Shown here: positions 32,253-39,655 of the stretch, piece by piece | How the letters are laid out: each line of letters starts with the position of its first letter | Numbering within the stretch: the first letter of the stretch is position 1 | Assembly: GCA_050253535.1 (NCBI GenBank) | Contig: JBFWIW010000020.1 | Coordinates: 1 to 39,701 of the forward strand | Direction of reading: 5' to 3' | Length of the DNA: 39,701 bases | Origin: JBFWIW01 sp050253535 | GTDB lineage: Bacteria > Bacillota > Clostridia > Oscillospirales > Oscillospiraceae | Notes under the pieces: generated by a model | The model's input: only the letters and a program-made list of their open reading frames with translations | What the model was told of the DNA's origin: nothing | The model's database searches: none | Translations under genes and position numbers: made by a program

Positions 32253-32352
32253 NNNNNNNNNNNNNNNNNNNNNNNNNNNNNNNNNNNNNNNNNNNNNNNN
32301 NNNNNNNNNNNNNNNNNNNNNNNNNNNNNNNNNNNNNNNNNNNNNNNNNNNN
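32253..32352. other. Assembly gap, 100 N
   Basis: Exactly 100 N, so the true distance is unknown. It removes the 3' part of the second DUF2812 gene and possibly more genes. Confidence 0.97.
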
Positions 32353-32360
32353 GATGAAAC

Positions 32361-32394
32361 AGGAGACGGCATGACCGAAGCCATGCCGTCTCCT
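32361..32394. terminator. Stem-loop just after the gap
   Basis: AGGAGACGGCATG pairs perfectly (13 bp) with CATGCCGTCTCCT around an 8-base loop. There is no strong T tract. It probably ends whatever gene lies in the gap, or backs up the terminator of the minus-strand gene. Confidence 0.6.
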
Positions 32395-32418
32395 GCAAAA
32401 CATTATTACTGTTTTATG

Positions 32419-32439
32419 CACCCCGGTTTGGCAGGGGTG
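32419..32439 (-). terminator. Small hairpin downstream of the tandem-repeat protein gene
   Basis: CACCCC/GGGGTG with a 9-base loop lies 20 bases after the stop of the minus-strand gene. It is followed on that strand by CATAAAAC, so it is a weak terminator candidate. Confidence 0.4.
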
Positions 32440-32458
32440 ATTTATGTTTATTTGATAC

Positions 32459-33697
32459 TTAGCCGACAACAACCGTGGAGACATATTTTGCTGGAGAACC
32501 TTCGCCAATGAGGAGACGGAAAGTAAACACGGTACCGTTCGCGTCCGTATCGCTTACAGCCTCGCCGTTGAGCGTGTATACGATTACGGCGGCCTTCAGG
32601 TCGGCGCCGGTGGCGTTCACAACATAACCGTCTGTTGCGGTGACGGTGACGGCGGCGTCATCCGCCGGAAGATCCGCTACAAGATCAGCTACCTTCGCGC
32701 CGACATAGGTGTTCTCAATGCCCTTATTGTTCAGGTAGGTACCTTCCGTCGCGGTGGCGGCATTTATCGCGCTGTCGGTTATTTCAGTGCCGCAGATTGT
32801 CAGCACGGTACTTTCGGCGGGAGCCGTAACCACTTCTTCAGTTTCAGCCGTTATACTGACTACCATCTTTGCGGGGGAGCCGGTGCCGATCACAACCCGG
32901 TAAGTATATGTGTCGCCGTTAGGGTCGGTATCCAGTATGGGCTCGCCCTTCTGGAGATAGATGATGTGAGCGGCCTTGAGGTCGGCGCCTGTGGCGTTCA
33001 CGACATATCCATCAGCGGCGGTGAGCGCCACCACGGCATCATCCGCCGGGAGATTAGAGACCAGGTCGGCTATTTTAACTCCGGTGAACGGATATGTAAC
33101 ACCCTTGTTGTTTATATATGTGCCCTCGACAGGGGTAGCGGCCTTTATATCCTTCTCGGTGACGACGGTGCCGCATATTGTCATGACCGGGATGCTGTCG
33201 TAATCTGAACTGTAAATGCAGGCAGCGTTCGCTGACGCGTCATAGGCAACTTTGAAGCTAAAAGCCGTGCCGAGATCGCGGAGCTTGAAGAAGTTGTTGC
33301 CTCCGAGGTTATACGCGGAGACTTCTACGGCCGCGCCATCCACCATAAGCTTCCACGCGCTCACAACACAGGTCGCGGACTTGTCGGCTCCGGAAGCCAT
33401 CTCTCCGCCAACGCCCACATAGTCTGAACCCTTTGCTGTGATCATTTCCTTTGTTTCGGCATTAAAGTCAACGGAGAACTTAGAGCCGGAATCCTTGAGC
33501 AGGTAAGCTACGTCGCGCAGCTTAAAGTAATTGCTGCCATCTATGTTATAGACTTCCATATCGACGGCCGTGCCGTTGTAAATTATGCTCTGGGGGGATG
33601 CTACCACCTGGGCTCCGGCCGCCGAAACAGGCAATGCTATAGACACCGTAATGGCAAGCATCAGAATAGCAGTCAGCAGGATACTTCTTTTTTTCAT
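32459..33697 (-). CDS. Secreted protein: copper-amine-oxidase-like stalk motifs plus two tandem repeats
   Basis: A 412-residue exported protein. A signal peptide (1-27) is followed by two short repeats with YNIDGSNYFKLRDVAYLL and YNLGGNNFFKLRDLGTAF (about 49-148), the pattern of copper-amine-oxidase N-terminal stalk domains. After it come two tandem copies of a domain of about 115 residues (170-283 and 297-412). Each starts TICGT and contains GTYxNNKG, VADLVxxLPADDA, DGYVVNATGADLKAA, and ends IGxGSPAKxV. The repeats remind me of cofactor-free SUOX/molybdopterin-oxidoreductase-like domains, a tentative match. AAGGAAG precedes the ATG. It is downstream of a metal-type ABC operon on the same strand, 71 bases after the ATPase, so it may bind substrate at the surface. 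Confidence 0.82.
   Translation of the reverse strand: MKKRSILLTAILMLAITVSIALPVSAAGAQVVASPQSIIYNGTAVDMEVYNIDGSNYFKLRDVAYLLKDSGSKFSVDFNAETKEMITAKGSDYVGVGGEMASGADKSATCVVSAWKLMVDGAAVEVSAYNLGGNNFFKLRDLGTAFSFKVAYDASANAACIYSSDYDSIPVMTICGTVVTEKDIKAATPVEGTYINNKGVTYPFTGVKIADLVSNLPADDAVVALTAADGYVVNATGADLKAAHIIYLQKGEPILDTDPNGDTYTYRVVIGTGSPAKMVVSITAETEEVVTAPAESTVLTICGTEITDSAINAATATEGTYLNNKGIENTYVGAKVADLVADLPADDAAVTVTATDGYVVNATGADLKAAVIVYTLNGEAVSDTDANGTVFTFRLLIGEGSPAKYVSTVVVG
32462..33190 (-). repeat. Tandem protein-domain duplication inside the secreted protein gene
   Basis: Two adjacent copies of one domain (32849-33190 and 32462-32809). Several segments are nearly identical, such as NATGADLKAA and LPADDA, while the linker between them differs, which indicates an internal duplication. 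Confidence 0.85.
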
Positions 33698-33768
33698 TTT
33701 CTTCTTCCTTTCGTTTCATCTGTGATTATTTATGTTCACCCGGTCCGCCCGGGCATAAACAACATATT

Positions 33769-34530
33769 TCAGACAATATAATATCTACACAGCATGTCCG
33801 ACCCCTCCGGCGCCGCTTTGAGCGAAAAGCCGAATATTTTAGACATAAGCCCGCTCTCCGCAACCTTTTCGGGCGTGTCATGCATTAATACTCTACCTTT
33901 TTGCATGAGGCATATTTTCTCCGCGAAGGTGAACGCCTGCGGAAGATCATGTGCTGCCATGATTATAGTTTTGCCGCCCATATGGAGCTTTTTGACCATG
34001 TCCATCAGTTCCATCTGATAGACGAGGTCCAGATAGGTTCCAGGCTCGTCGAGCAGCATAATTTCCGCGTCCTGCGCTATCGCCATTGCAAGATAAGCCC
34101 TCTGCCTCTCGCCTCCGGATACCGTGTCCAATCTCTTGTGAAGTATCGGTTCGAGCTCCGTCATCTGTACCGCCGTGTCTACCATTTTGATATCTTTTTT
34201 TGAAAGCGTTTTTGAAAAACCCATATGCGGATAACGGCCGTGCCGCACCATGGAGGCTACCTTCATTTCCGGCACAGGGCGCGTTTGAGGGAGATAGGCT
34301 ATAAGTGAGGCCCGCTCCGCATTTCGGTATCCCGTGAGGTCCTTACCATCAAGTAAAATTTCACCGCCCGAAACCGGTACAATACCTGCCATCGCTCGGA
34401 TGAGTGTCGATTTCCCGCATCCGTTCGGCCCGATGATAAACGTTACAGATCCCCTTTCGAAACAAGTCGAGACGTCATTCACCACCGTGATTCCGCCGTA
34501 TCCGACACAGACGTCCTTTAGTTCAATCAT
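33769..34530 (-). CDS. Iron/cobalamin/heme-type ABC transporter ATPase
   Basis: A 253-residue ATPase of the FecE/BtuD type. Walker A is GPNGCGKST (34-42), the Q loop is in YLPQTRP, the signature is VSGGERQRA (137-145), Walker B is IMLLDEP with Asp161 and Glu162, and the H loop is AAHDL (His194). It energises the adjacent FecCD permease, whose 3' end it overlaps by eight bases. GGAGG lies upstream of the ATG inside the permease gene. The substrate is shared with the operon: ferric siderophore, heme, cobalamin or another chelate. Confidence 0.95.
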   Translation of the reverse strand: MIELKDVCVGYGGITVVNDVSTCFERGSVTFIIGPNGCGKSTLIRAMAGIVPVSGGEILLDGKDLTGYRNAERASLIAYLPQTRPVPEMKVASMVRHGRYPHMGFSKTLSKKDIKMVDTAVQMTELEPILHKRLDTVSGGERQRAYLAMAIAQDAEIMLLDEPGTYLDLVYQMELMDMVKKLHMGGKTIIMAAHDLPQAFTFAEKICLMQKGRVLMHDTPEKVAESGLMSKIFGFSLKAAPEGSDMLCRYYIV

Positions 34531-35524
34531 ACCTCCGCCTCCTTCTCGTCAGCACAAGATACAAAAAGAACGGTGCTCCAACGAGCGAGAGCAAAATGCC
34601 TGCCGGTATCTCAAACGGTGCGAAAATGAGACGCGCAAGTATGTCGCAAAAAAGTGTGAGTATAACGCCCAATAGCGCGGTTACAGGCAAAGCCCGCCTT
34701 ATTTCTCCGCCTACAAACTGACGCGCGATATGCGGTACCATAAGCCCCACAAAACCGATCAGTCCCGCGATACTGACGGCCCCAGCGGCGAGAAGAGCCG
34801 CTGCCGTCACCACAAAAAAACGGCATCGCCCGACATTAAGGCCGAGCGAACCCGCCACCTCGTCACCTAAAAGCAGAAGTTCCAGCCTTCCGGCGAAAAG
34901 CTGCGCAAAAATGATGGTAATCAATATAACAGGCAGCACAAGTCTCAGGTTATGCGACTGTATGGATGAGAATCCTCCTATATAAAACTCAGTCTTATCC
35001 ATGACCGAGTCGGGACGGAGCGTTGTTACCGCGTCTATGAGCGCCGTCAGCATACCCGAGACGGCAACTCCGGCAAGAACTATGGTTATTCTTGAAGCAC
35101 CCGTCCGTTTGGCGATGGCGTAAACCGTCATCGCAGCAGTAAGTGCGCCCAAAAATGCCGCCGCGCCCTTTATCCAGAAGACAGACGGAAAAAACGCCGC
35201 TGCGAGTACAACAAAAAAGCCGGAACCCGCGTTAACGCCGATTACACCCGGAGAGGCCAGCGGATTACCCAACGCGGTCTGAAGGAGAAGGCCCGAAACG
35301 GAAAGCGCGCTGCCCACAAGGATGCAGCCCACGGTCCTTGGTAGGCGGGCATATCGCAAAATAGTGACCGCAGAGACGTCAGCCCGTCCTGTAATCCACT
35401 TCAAGACATCCCCCAGGCCTATGCTTGAGGCCCCCGCCGCAATGCTGAAAACGGCGAGGAAAACGGCCGAGGCGGATAGAAGCACTATGAGCAAAGCGTA
35501 CCTGCTACCCGAAAATTTCTTCAT
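34523..35524 (-). CDS. FecCD-family ABC transporter permease
   Basis: A 333-residue permease with nine to ten membrane segments and the BtuC/FecCD pattern: LPRTVGCILVGSALSVSGLL, QTALGNPLASPGVIGVNAGS, and GLIGFVGLMVPHIARQFVG (the loop contacting the ATPase). The start ATG 35524 lies 20 bases inside the end of the binding-protein gene; the frame is open to 35596, but that region is inside the previous gene and lacks family similarity. The order binding protein, permease, ATPase is standard for siderophore, heme and B12 importers. Confidence 0.95.
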   Translation of the reverse strand: MKKFSGSRYALLIVLLSASAVFLAVFSIAAGASSIGLGDVLKWITGRADVSAVTILRYARLPRTVGCILVGSALSVSGLLLQTALGNPLASPGVIGVNAGSGFFVVLAAAFFPSVFWIKGAAAFLGALTAAMTVYAIAKRTGASRITIVLAGVAVSGMLTALIDAVTTLRPDSVMDKTEFYIGGFSSIQSHNLRLVLPVILITIIFAQLFAGRLELLLLGDEVAGSLGLNVGRCRFFVVTAAALLAAGAVSIAGLIGFVGLMVPHIARQFVGGEIRRALPVTALLGVILTLFCDILARLIFAPFEIPAGILLSLVGAPFFLYLVLTRRRRRYD

Positions 35525-36413
35525 AGAGATATGAATACGCCTCCTCCCACCTGCCGTTCGGTTTATAGTGGAAGAGGTCTTTCGGTAGGTAAACAACGTG
35601 GCCGTTTTTCACCGCCGAAAGTTCACTCCATATAGGGTCCGAAAAAAGATACTCGTCCAGCGCTTTTGCAATTTCTGCCTCATCGTCCCCCATGGTGACT
35701 ATTAGGACAATCTGCGGATCCTCCTCGTATATCTTTTCGAGGCTTAAATCCTCCAGAAGCGACTTGTCGTCAGACGCAATGTTTCTGGTCTCGAAGTCAT
35801 CCAGTATCCCAGCCGCCGTCCCGGTATTCTTGACCTTCACACCGGAGGAATAAGCACGCAGGAGGAGAACGCTCTTTTGCTCCTTTTCCTTTGCAAAAGC
35901 GATTATATCTTCTATCGCGGCTTTTGGCTGCATGACATATTTTTCATAGTTTTCCGGCTTTCCGGTCATTTCGGTAAAAGCCATCATTGTTTCGTCATAG
36001 CTCTCAAAGCTCGTCGCGTCGACATAAAAATACGGTACTCCGGCGTCGTCCAGAACGGCCGCCGCCTCGACATGGCCCGCGATATCGGGTGCGAGGAGAA
36101 CTATGTCGGGAGAGAGCGCAAGTATCGTCTCGACATTCGGCGTCTTTATCGTGCCGACGACTTCGGCTTTTCCGGGCTCAAGAAGTCCGCGCTCCCCGAA
36201 AGAGTCATCCGTCGTACCGACAAGCTCGCCGCCCGCCTCAAGCCAAATCTCCGCAATAGATGCCGATAGCGCAACGGCGCGGGGATGGTCGGCATTTATC
36301 GCAACTTGCCTCCCCTCGGAATCCGTATACGGGTTTCCGCTGTCTTCCTTTACCTCTTTCCCGCAGCCAGTAAGCATTATTATCGCGAGAATTATATAAA
36401 TAAATCGTTTCAT
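35505..36413 (-). CDS. ABC transporter substrate-binding lipoprotein, helical-backbone metal receptor type
   Basis: A 302-residue class III binding protein (BtuF/FepB/FhuD type). MKRFIYIILAIIMLTGCGKE is a lipoprotein signal with acylated Cys18 in LTGC. The mature part has TDSEGRQVAI, AIAEIW-like N-lobe strands, VGTIKTPNVETILALSPDIV and a C-lobe ending PNGRWEEAYSYLYEEIF. ATG 36413 has AGGCGG upstream; the frame is open further but the signal peptide fixes this start. It is the first gene of the operon. The structured RNA at 36478-36736 lies on the same strand about 65 bases upstream of it, so it may be a leader. Confidence 0.94.
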   Translation of the reverse strand: MKRFIYIILAIIMLTGCGKEVKEDSGNPYTDSEGRQVAINADHPRAVALSASIAEIWLEAGGELVGTTDDSFGERGLLEPGKAEVVGTIKTPNVETILALSPDIVLLAPDIAGHVEAAAVLDDAGVPYFYVDATSFESYDETMMAFTEMTGKPENYEKYVMQPKAAIEDIIAFAKEKEQKSVLLLRAYSSGVKVKNTGTAAGILDDFETRNIASDDKSLLEDLSLEKIYEEDPQIVLIVTMGDDEAEIAKALDEYLFSDPIWSELSAVKNGHVVYLPKDLFHYKPNGRWEEAYSYLYEEIFG

Positions 36414-36477
36414 GCTTTTTCCGCCTGTTTTAAGTATTTTTATAGCTGCGAGCCAGTTTATCACAAAAAATCTTTAA

Positions 36478-36736
36478 ACGCAAAACAGCCTTCCAATAGT
36501 TGTGGAAGGCTGTCGCATCCGGCTTCACATATCGCTGCATAAACGCCGTACCGGTGTTATTACGAAAATTTCCTTTCCACAATGGGAGACACGTCCGTTT
36601 CCAGGCGTACCCTAACGGCTTTTTTCCATCTGACAGGCGAAAAAGCTTCAGAAATATTTAGTTTTCAGCAAAAAGCCCCACCCTTAAAACATGTTTTTTC
36701 AATCAAATCAGGCGTTTTCTGCGGGCTTTCCACCGT
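36478..36736 (-). ncRNA. Structured RNA of about 260 nt with its own promoter and terminator, family not identified
   Basis: On the minus strand a strong promoter (36743-36771) is followed by about 220 bases with no ORF and dense pairing potential, then a perfect 11-bp terminator hairpin (36485-36513) with TTTT after it. Distal pairing is seen: AAACGCC near the 5' end pairs with GGCGTTT near the 3' end (genomic 36711-36717 and 36541-36547). The 5' GTGGAA (36728-36733) can pair TTCCAC (36502-36507), which is also an arm of the terminator. Internal hairpins lie at 36618-36646 and 36595-36618. It could be an independent ncRNA (6S-like or raiA-type RNAs are candidates to test) or a terminator-type leader of the ABC operon. 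It lacks the conserved cobalamin riboswitch boxes. Confidence 0.7.
36485..36513 (-). terminator. Terminator of the structured RNA
   Basis: ACAGCCTTCCA pairs perfectly with TGGAAGGCTGT (loop 7). On the minus strand TTTTGCGTTT follows. The only upstream minus-strand transcription unit is the RNA at 36478-36736. Confidence 0.8.
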
Positions 36737-36742
36737 GTAAGT

Positions 36743-36771
36743 ATTATATAATTTTCCAAGAGAGTTGTAAA
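36743..36771 (-). promoter_or_regulatory. Promoter of the structured RNA
   Basis: On the minus strand TTTACA (36766-36771), a 17-base spacer and TATAAT (36743-36748) place the start near 36736. Confidence 0.8.
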
Positions 36772-36855
36772 CCCTGTTCGGTATCTTTTCTTGGTGCGAA
36801 TGTGGACAAATCGGGACGGAATATAATATACAAAATATGAAATGGTGGTGAACAT

Positions 36856-37353
36856 ATGCTTTCAGCCACATTTGCACTTTTACTTTCGATCCCCTTCCTC
36901 TCCCTCCGTCTTACGGGAAACGGCGGCTCCTTCCCAAGACCACTGTCTGCCGCCGAGGAGAGTGAATACCTCGAGCGCTACGCCAAGGGCGATATGGAGG
37001 CGCGGAACGTACTGATAGAGAGAAATCTCCGGCTTGTCGCTCATATCATCAAAAAATATTATACCCAGACCAGCGATCAGGATGATCTCATTTCAATAGG
37101 GACGATAGGGCTCATTAAGGGCGTATCCTCCTACAGGCCTGACAAAGGGGTGAGGCTCGCAACTTACGCCAGCCGATGTATTGAAAATGCTATGCTAACA
37201 TATCGGCGCAAAATGCATACTGTAAAGAAACAGACGGCTTGCCGCTTACAAATAGTCAACAGCAAGCCGTTTCTGTTTTATGAGCCTTTAGCAGACTGCT
37301 TTATTTCTTCGATTAATTTTATCTTCTGTTCTTTGGAGCAGGATAGTTTTTGA
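36856..37353 (+). CDS. sigK: Pro-sigma-K, 5' part only; frame leaves the family at residue 111
   Basis: The first 111 codons (to 37188) encode the mother-cell sporulation sigma factor K. They include a hydrophobic pro-sequence (MLSATFALLLSIPFLSLRL), FPRPLSAAEESEYLERYAKG, RNLRLVAHIIKKYY and DDLISIGTIGLIKG (region 2), up to ATYASRCIEN. After ATTGAAAAT the sequence stops resembling SigK; the frame runs on as unrelated residues to a stop at 37351-37353. Regions 3 and 4 are absent. This breakpoint is the site where the skin element interrupts sigK in Bacillus subtilis and Clostridioides difficile. GGTGGTGAACAT precedes the ATG. The gene is either reassembled by excision during sporulation or permanently broken. 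Confidence 0.92.
   Translation: MLSATFALLLSIPFLSLRLTGNGGSFPRPLSAAEESEYLERYAKGDMEARNVLIERNLRLVAHIIKKYYTQTSDQDDLISIGTIGLIKGVSSYRPDKGVRLATYASRCIENAMLTYRRKMHTVKKQTACRLQIVNSKPFLFYEPLADCFISSINFIFCSLEQDSF
37226..37279 (-). terminator. Terminator of the 57-residue ORF
   Basis: AAACAGA-CGGCTTGC pairs with GCAAGCCG-TTTCTGTTT (a two-base bulge). On the minus strand CTGTTTCTTT follows. It lies between the converging sigK frame and the small gene. Confidence 0.65.
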
Positions 37354-37451
37354 ATGTAGCTTAAGACCGCCTGTGCATGAATCATAGCTACCCGCTTTTG
37401 CAGACAGCGGATGCTGTCCGCGCTTTTCGGATAGTGCACAATTACATTCAT
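37278..37451 (-). CDS. Small element-type protein (57 residues)
   Basis: ATG 37451 to TAA 37278 on the minus strand, starting MNVIVHYPKSADSIRCLQKR and continuing with a helical AQAVLSYIQKLSCSKEQKIK segment. GGGAGG seven bases upstream of the ATG and a terminator just downstream make it a convincing gene. From memory, short proteins starting MN(V/I)IVH with this helix pattern are common next to large serine recombinases in clostridial integrative elements; no function is known. Its place beside the sigK breakpoint, converging on sigK, is where B. subtilis skin carries its recombinase gene. The bases upstream (37452-37678) contain no complete recombinase, only an uninterpretable frame. Confidence 0.75.
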   Translation of the reverse strand: MNVIVHYPKSADSIRCLQKRVAMIHAQAVLSYIQKLSCSKEQKIKLIEEIKQSAKGS

Positions 37452-37678
37452 TTACCGCCCTCCCGATATGAAATTTTCAAAGTACTAAAACATATGTCCT
37501 TTGGATTGTCCAATATCCTCTCTGTTCAAAATTCTCTCTCGGCTGTGCGGATAGTCCTGTGTTAAGACACGCCCAGAACGCTGGATATATTACCGACCTT
37601 TTTACAAAATCATCACATATTTTATCCATAATATGCTGTTTTTTGCCTGTGAATAATGTTTTCAGAAAACTATTATTA

Positions 37679-37746
37679 TTGACAATGCAGTCAAATAGAT
37701 ATACAATTAATTCGTCATTATCAATAATCGTTCTGCTATACAGAAC
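37679..37746 (+). promoter_or_regulatory. Promoter and palindrome upstream of the dehydrogenase-aldolase pair
   Basis: A consensus TTGACA (37679-37684), a 17-base spacer and TACAAT (37702-37707). Downstream is GTTCTG-CTATA-CAGAAC (37730-37746), an inverted repeat well placed for a repressor. Confidence 0.7.
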
Positions 37747-37771
37747 AATATTATGAAAAGGATAGGTAAAA

Positions 37772-38746
37772 ATGAAGGTTGTTTCTACAGATTTTATTTT
37801 TAAGGATTCCAATATTGAAATGGAAACGTTCGCCAAAGAGGGTATTGAATGGGTAAAATCAAATTCTCTGGATCTGGAAGAATTGAAGAAAATCTGCAAG
37901 GATGCAGATGGAATCATCACGACTTACGGAGATATCAATAAGGAACTGATCGATTCTCTGGGTAACTGTAAAGTAATAGTCCGAACCGGTATGGGTGTCA
38001 ATAATATTGATATTGACGCGGCAACGCAGCGTGGAATAATCGTGGCCAATGTTCGTGATTACTGCAATGACGAGGTGTCAGATCAGGCACTTGCTTTCAT
38101 TATGGCGCTTGTACGCAAGGTGCCTTATATAGACAAAACAGTCCGTGAAAAAAACAGATGGACGGTGCAGGACGCGCGTCCAATTCAGAGAATTTCCGAT
38201 ATGGTGGTCTGCCTTTTAGGGTTTGGCGCAATCTCCAAAGCATTGTCCAAAAAGCTGAAAGTTATAGGCTTCAAAGTTTTTGCGTATGATCCGTACGTGG
38301 ATGCCTCCGTATTCGAGGACTGGGGAGTCGAAAGAATAAAGGACTTAGATGCTATCTATCCAATAGCCGATGTATTATCTGTTCATCTGCCTCTTACAAA
38401 AGAGACAAAGGATACAGTCACTATGAAGCAGATGAAAATGATGAAGTCCTCCGCCTACATTATAAATGTAGCACGCGGCGGCCTGGTAAATGAAAAGGAT
38501 TTATATATCGCCCTGAAAGATAAAATCATTGCCGGAGCGGCCTTGGATGTATTGGAGGACGAACATCCGGATCTTTCCAAAGAACCTTTGGCTCAGCTTG
38601 ATAATATTTTACTCTCCCCGCACATCGGTTATTATTCGGAGGGCTCTGAGCTCGCCCTGCAGAGGGGTGCCATAGAACAAGCCATTCTTGCGCTTAAGAC
38701 CGGAAAACCGAAATATTTTGTCAATGAAAAAGAGCTTAAGAAATAG
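37772..38746 (+). CDS. NAD-dependent D-2-hydroxyacid dehydrogenase (CtBP/phosphoglycerate dehydrogenase-like)
   Basis: A 324-residue D-2-hydroxyacid dehydrogenase that oxidises or reduces 2-hydroxy/2-keto acids. The NAD-binding motif is LLGFGAISKALSKKL (a shifted GxGxxG, since the third Gly is replaced by Ala), followed by the acidic residue in FAYDPYV. The catalytic Arg is in NVARGGLVNE, the Glu in DVLEDEHPD and the His in LSPHIGYYSE. It is closest to the C-terminal-binding-protein-like group. It is probably coupled with the HpcH/HpaI aldolase gene 11 bases later, so it may process the keto acid product or substrate of the aldolase. The upstream region is AT-rich compared with the bulk of the window. 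Confidence 0.92.
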   Translation: MKVVSTDFIFKDSNIEMETFAKEGIEWVKSNSLDLEELKKICKDADGIITTYGDINKELIDSLGNCKVIVRTGMGVNNIDIDAATQRGIIVANVRDYCNDEVSDQALAFIMALVRKVPYIDKTVREKNRWTVQDARPIQRISDMVVCLLGFGAISKALSKKLKVIGFKVFAYDPYVDASVFEDWGVERIKDLDAIYPIADVLSVHLPLTKETKDTVTMKQMKMMKSSAYIINVARGGLVNEKDLYIALKDKIIAGAALDVLEDEHPDLSKEPLAQLDNILLSPHIGYYSEGSELALQRGAIEQAILALKTGKPKYFVNEKELKK

Positions 38747-38757
38747 CGAGGGATATC

Positions 38758-39531
38758 ATGAAGAATATTATTAAAGAAAACATGTTAAAAGGGCAGAAGG
38801 TTCTCGGTACCTTCTGTGCAATCGGCAACGAAGTTTCCATCGAGTGTCTCGGATACTCCGGACTGGATTATGCAATCATTGATACAGAGCACGGCCCGGG
38901 CGATGCGGAGACTGCGCTCAATCTCATAAGGACGGCCAAATACGTGGGATTCAGCCCGTTTGTGCGCGTTAAGGACAGCAACCGCAATTCCATTCTGAAA
39001 ATGCTGGACGTGGGCGCCATGGGTCTCATAATCCCCAACGTCCAGTCAGTGGACGAAGTAAAAGAAATCGTGAAATACGGGAAATACTTCCCGCTGGGCG
39101 AACGCGGCATAGCGCCCGCCTCCGGCACCAACTACTGGACCAAAGACTATGCAAAACAGGGCTTTCATCACTATTTTGAAGTATGCAACAACGAAACCCT
39201 GCTGATCCCCCAGTGTGAGACCAAAGGCTGCCTGGACGTCATTGAGGAAGTCGCTGCAGTCGAGGGCGTAGACGGGATCTTTATCGGCCCGTTCGATCTG
39301 TCCACGGCGTTGGGCAAGCCCGGGCTGTTCGCCGATCCGGAAGTTAGCGGAGCAATCAGCCGCATTCTCAAAGCCTGCAGGGACGCCGGCAAGTTCGCAT
39401 TTATTTACGCCAACAGTGAGGAAGACGCCGCAAAGTATTTCAAAATGGGATTCGACGCGGTTGCGCTCGGCATAGATGCGATCAATCTTATCAATGTCTA
39501 TAAGGGCATTGTTCAGAGAGTTCGTCCGTAA
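38758..39531 (+). CDS. HpcH/HpaI family class II aldolase
   Basis: A 257-residue metal-dependent aldolase of the HpcH/HpaI (GarL, RhmA, YfaU) family, which cleaves 2-keto-3-deoxy acids to pyruvate and an aldehyde. Landmarks are IIDTEHGPGD (catalytic His), VRVKDSNRNSILKMLDVGAM, the GLIIPNVQS strand (metal and pyruvate site), IPQCETKG with the metal-binding Glu, and GIFIGPFDLSTALG with the metal-binding Asp. GAGGG lies before the ATG. It forms a two-gene unit with the preceding hydroxyacid dehydrogenase, a common pairing in sugar-acid breakdown, and ends at a strong terminator (39614-39655). Confidence 0.95.
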   Translation: MKNIIKENMLKGQKVLGTFCAIGNEVSIECLGYSGLDYAIIDTEHGPGDAETALNLIRTAKYVGFSPFVRVKDSNRNSILKMLDVGAMGLIIPNVQSVDEVKEIVKYGKYFPLGERGIAPASGTNYWTKDYAKQGFHHYFEVCNNETLLIPQCETKGCLDVIEEVAAVEGVDGIFIGPFDLSTALGKPGLFADPEVSGAISRILKACRDAGKFAFIYANSEEDAAKYFKMGFDAVALGIDAINLINVYKGIVQRVRP

Positions 39532-39613
39532 CTTCAAAATATTGCGGTCTTGCCGCCGCAGCATGTCTGATTACACCAATACATAAAATAGAATCTGTCA
39601 ATAAAGGCATAAC

Positions 39614-39655
39614 GTTCCCCCATGCGGCATAACAAGCACATGGGGGAACTTTTTG
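39614..39655 (+). terminator. Terminator of the dehydrogenase-aldolase unit
   Basis: GTTCCCCCATG pairs perfectly with CATGGGGGAAC (loop of 14) and is followed by TTTTTG. The remaining 46 bases of the window show nothing. Confidence 0.88.

Noticed and set aside
36478..36736. Cobalamin riboswitch as identity of the structured RNA
   Set aside because: A GAAGCCGGATGCGACAGCC stretch vaguely recalls the B12 box, but the GCCCCCGCTACTG-like and CCACTG core segments are missing.
37477..37920. 147-codon minus-strand frame at the start of the dehydrogenase gene
   Set aside because: Half of it is antisense to the dehydrogenase. The rest has no start signal and no recognisable similarity to a serine recombinase.
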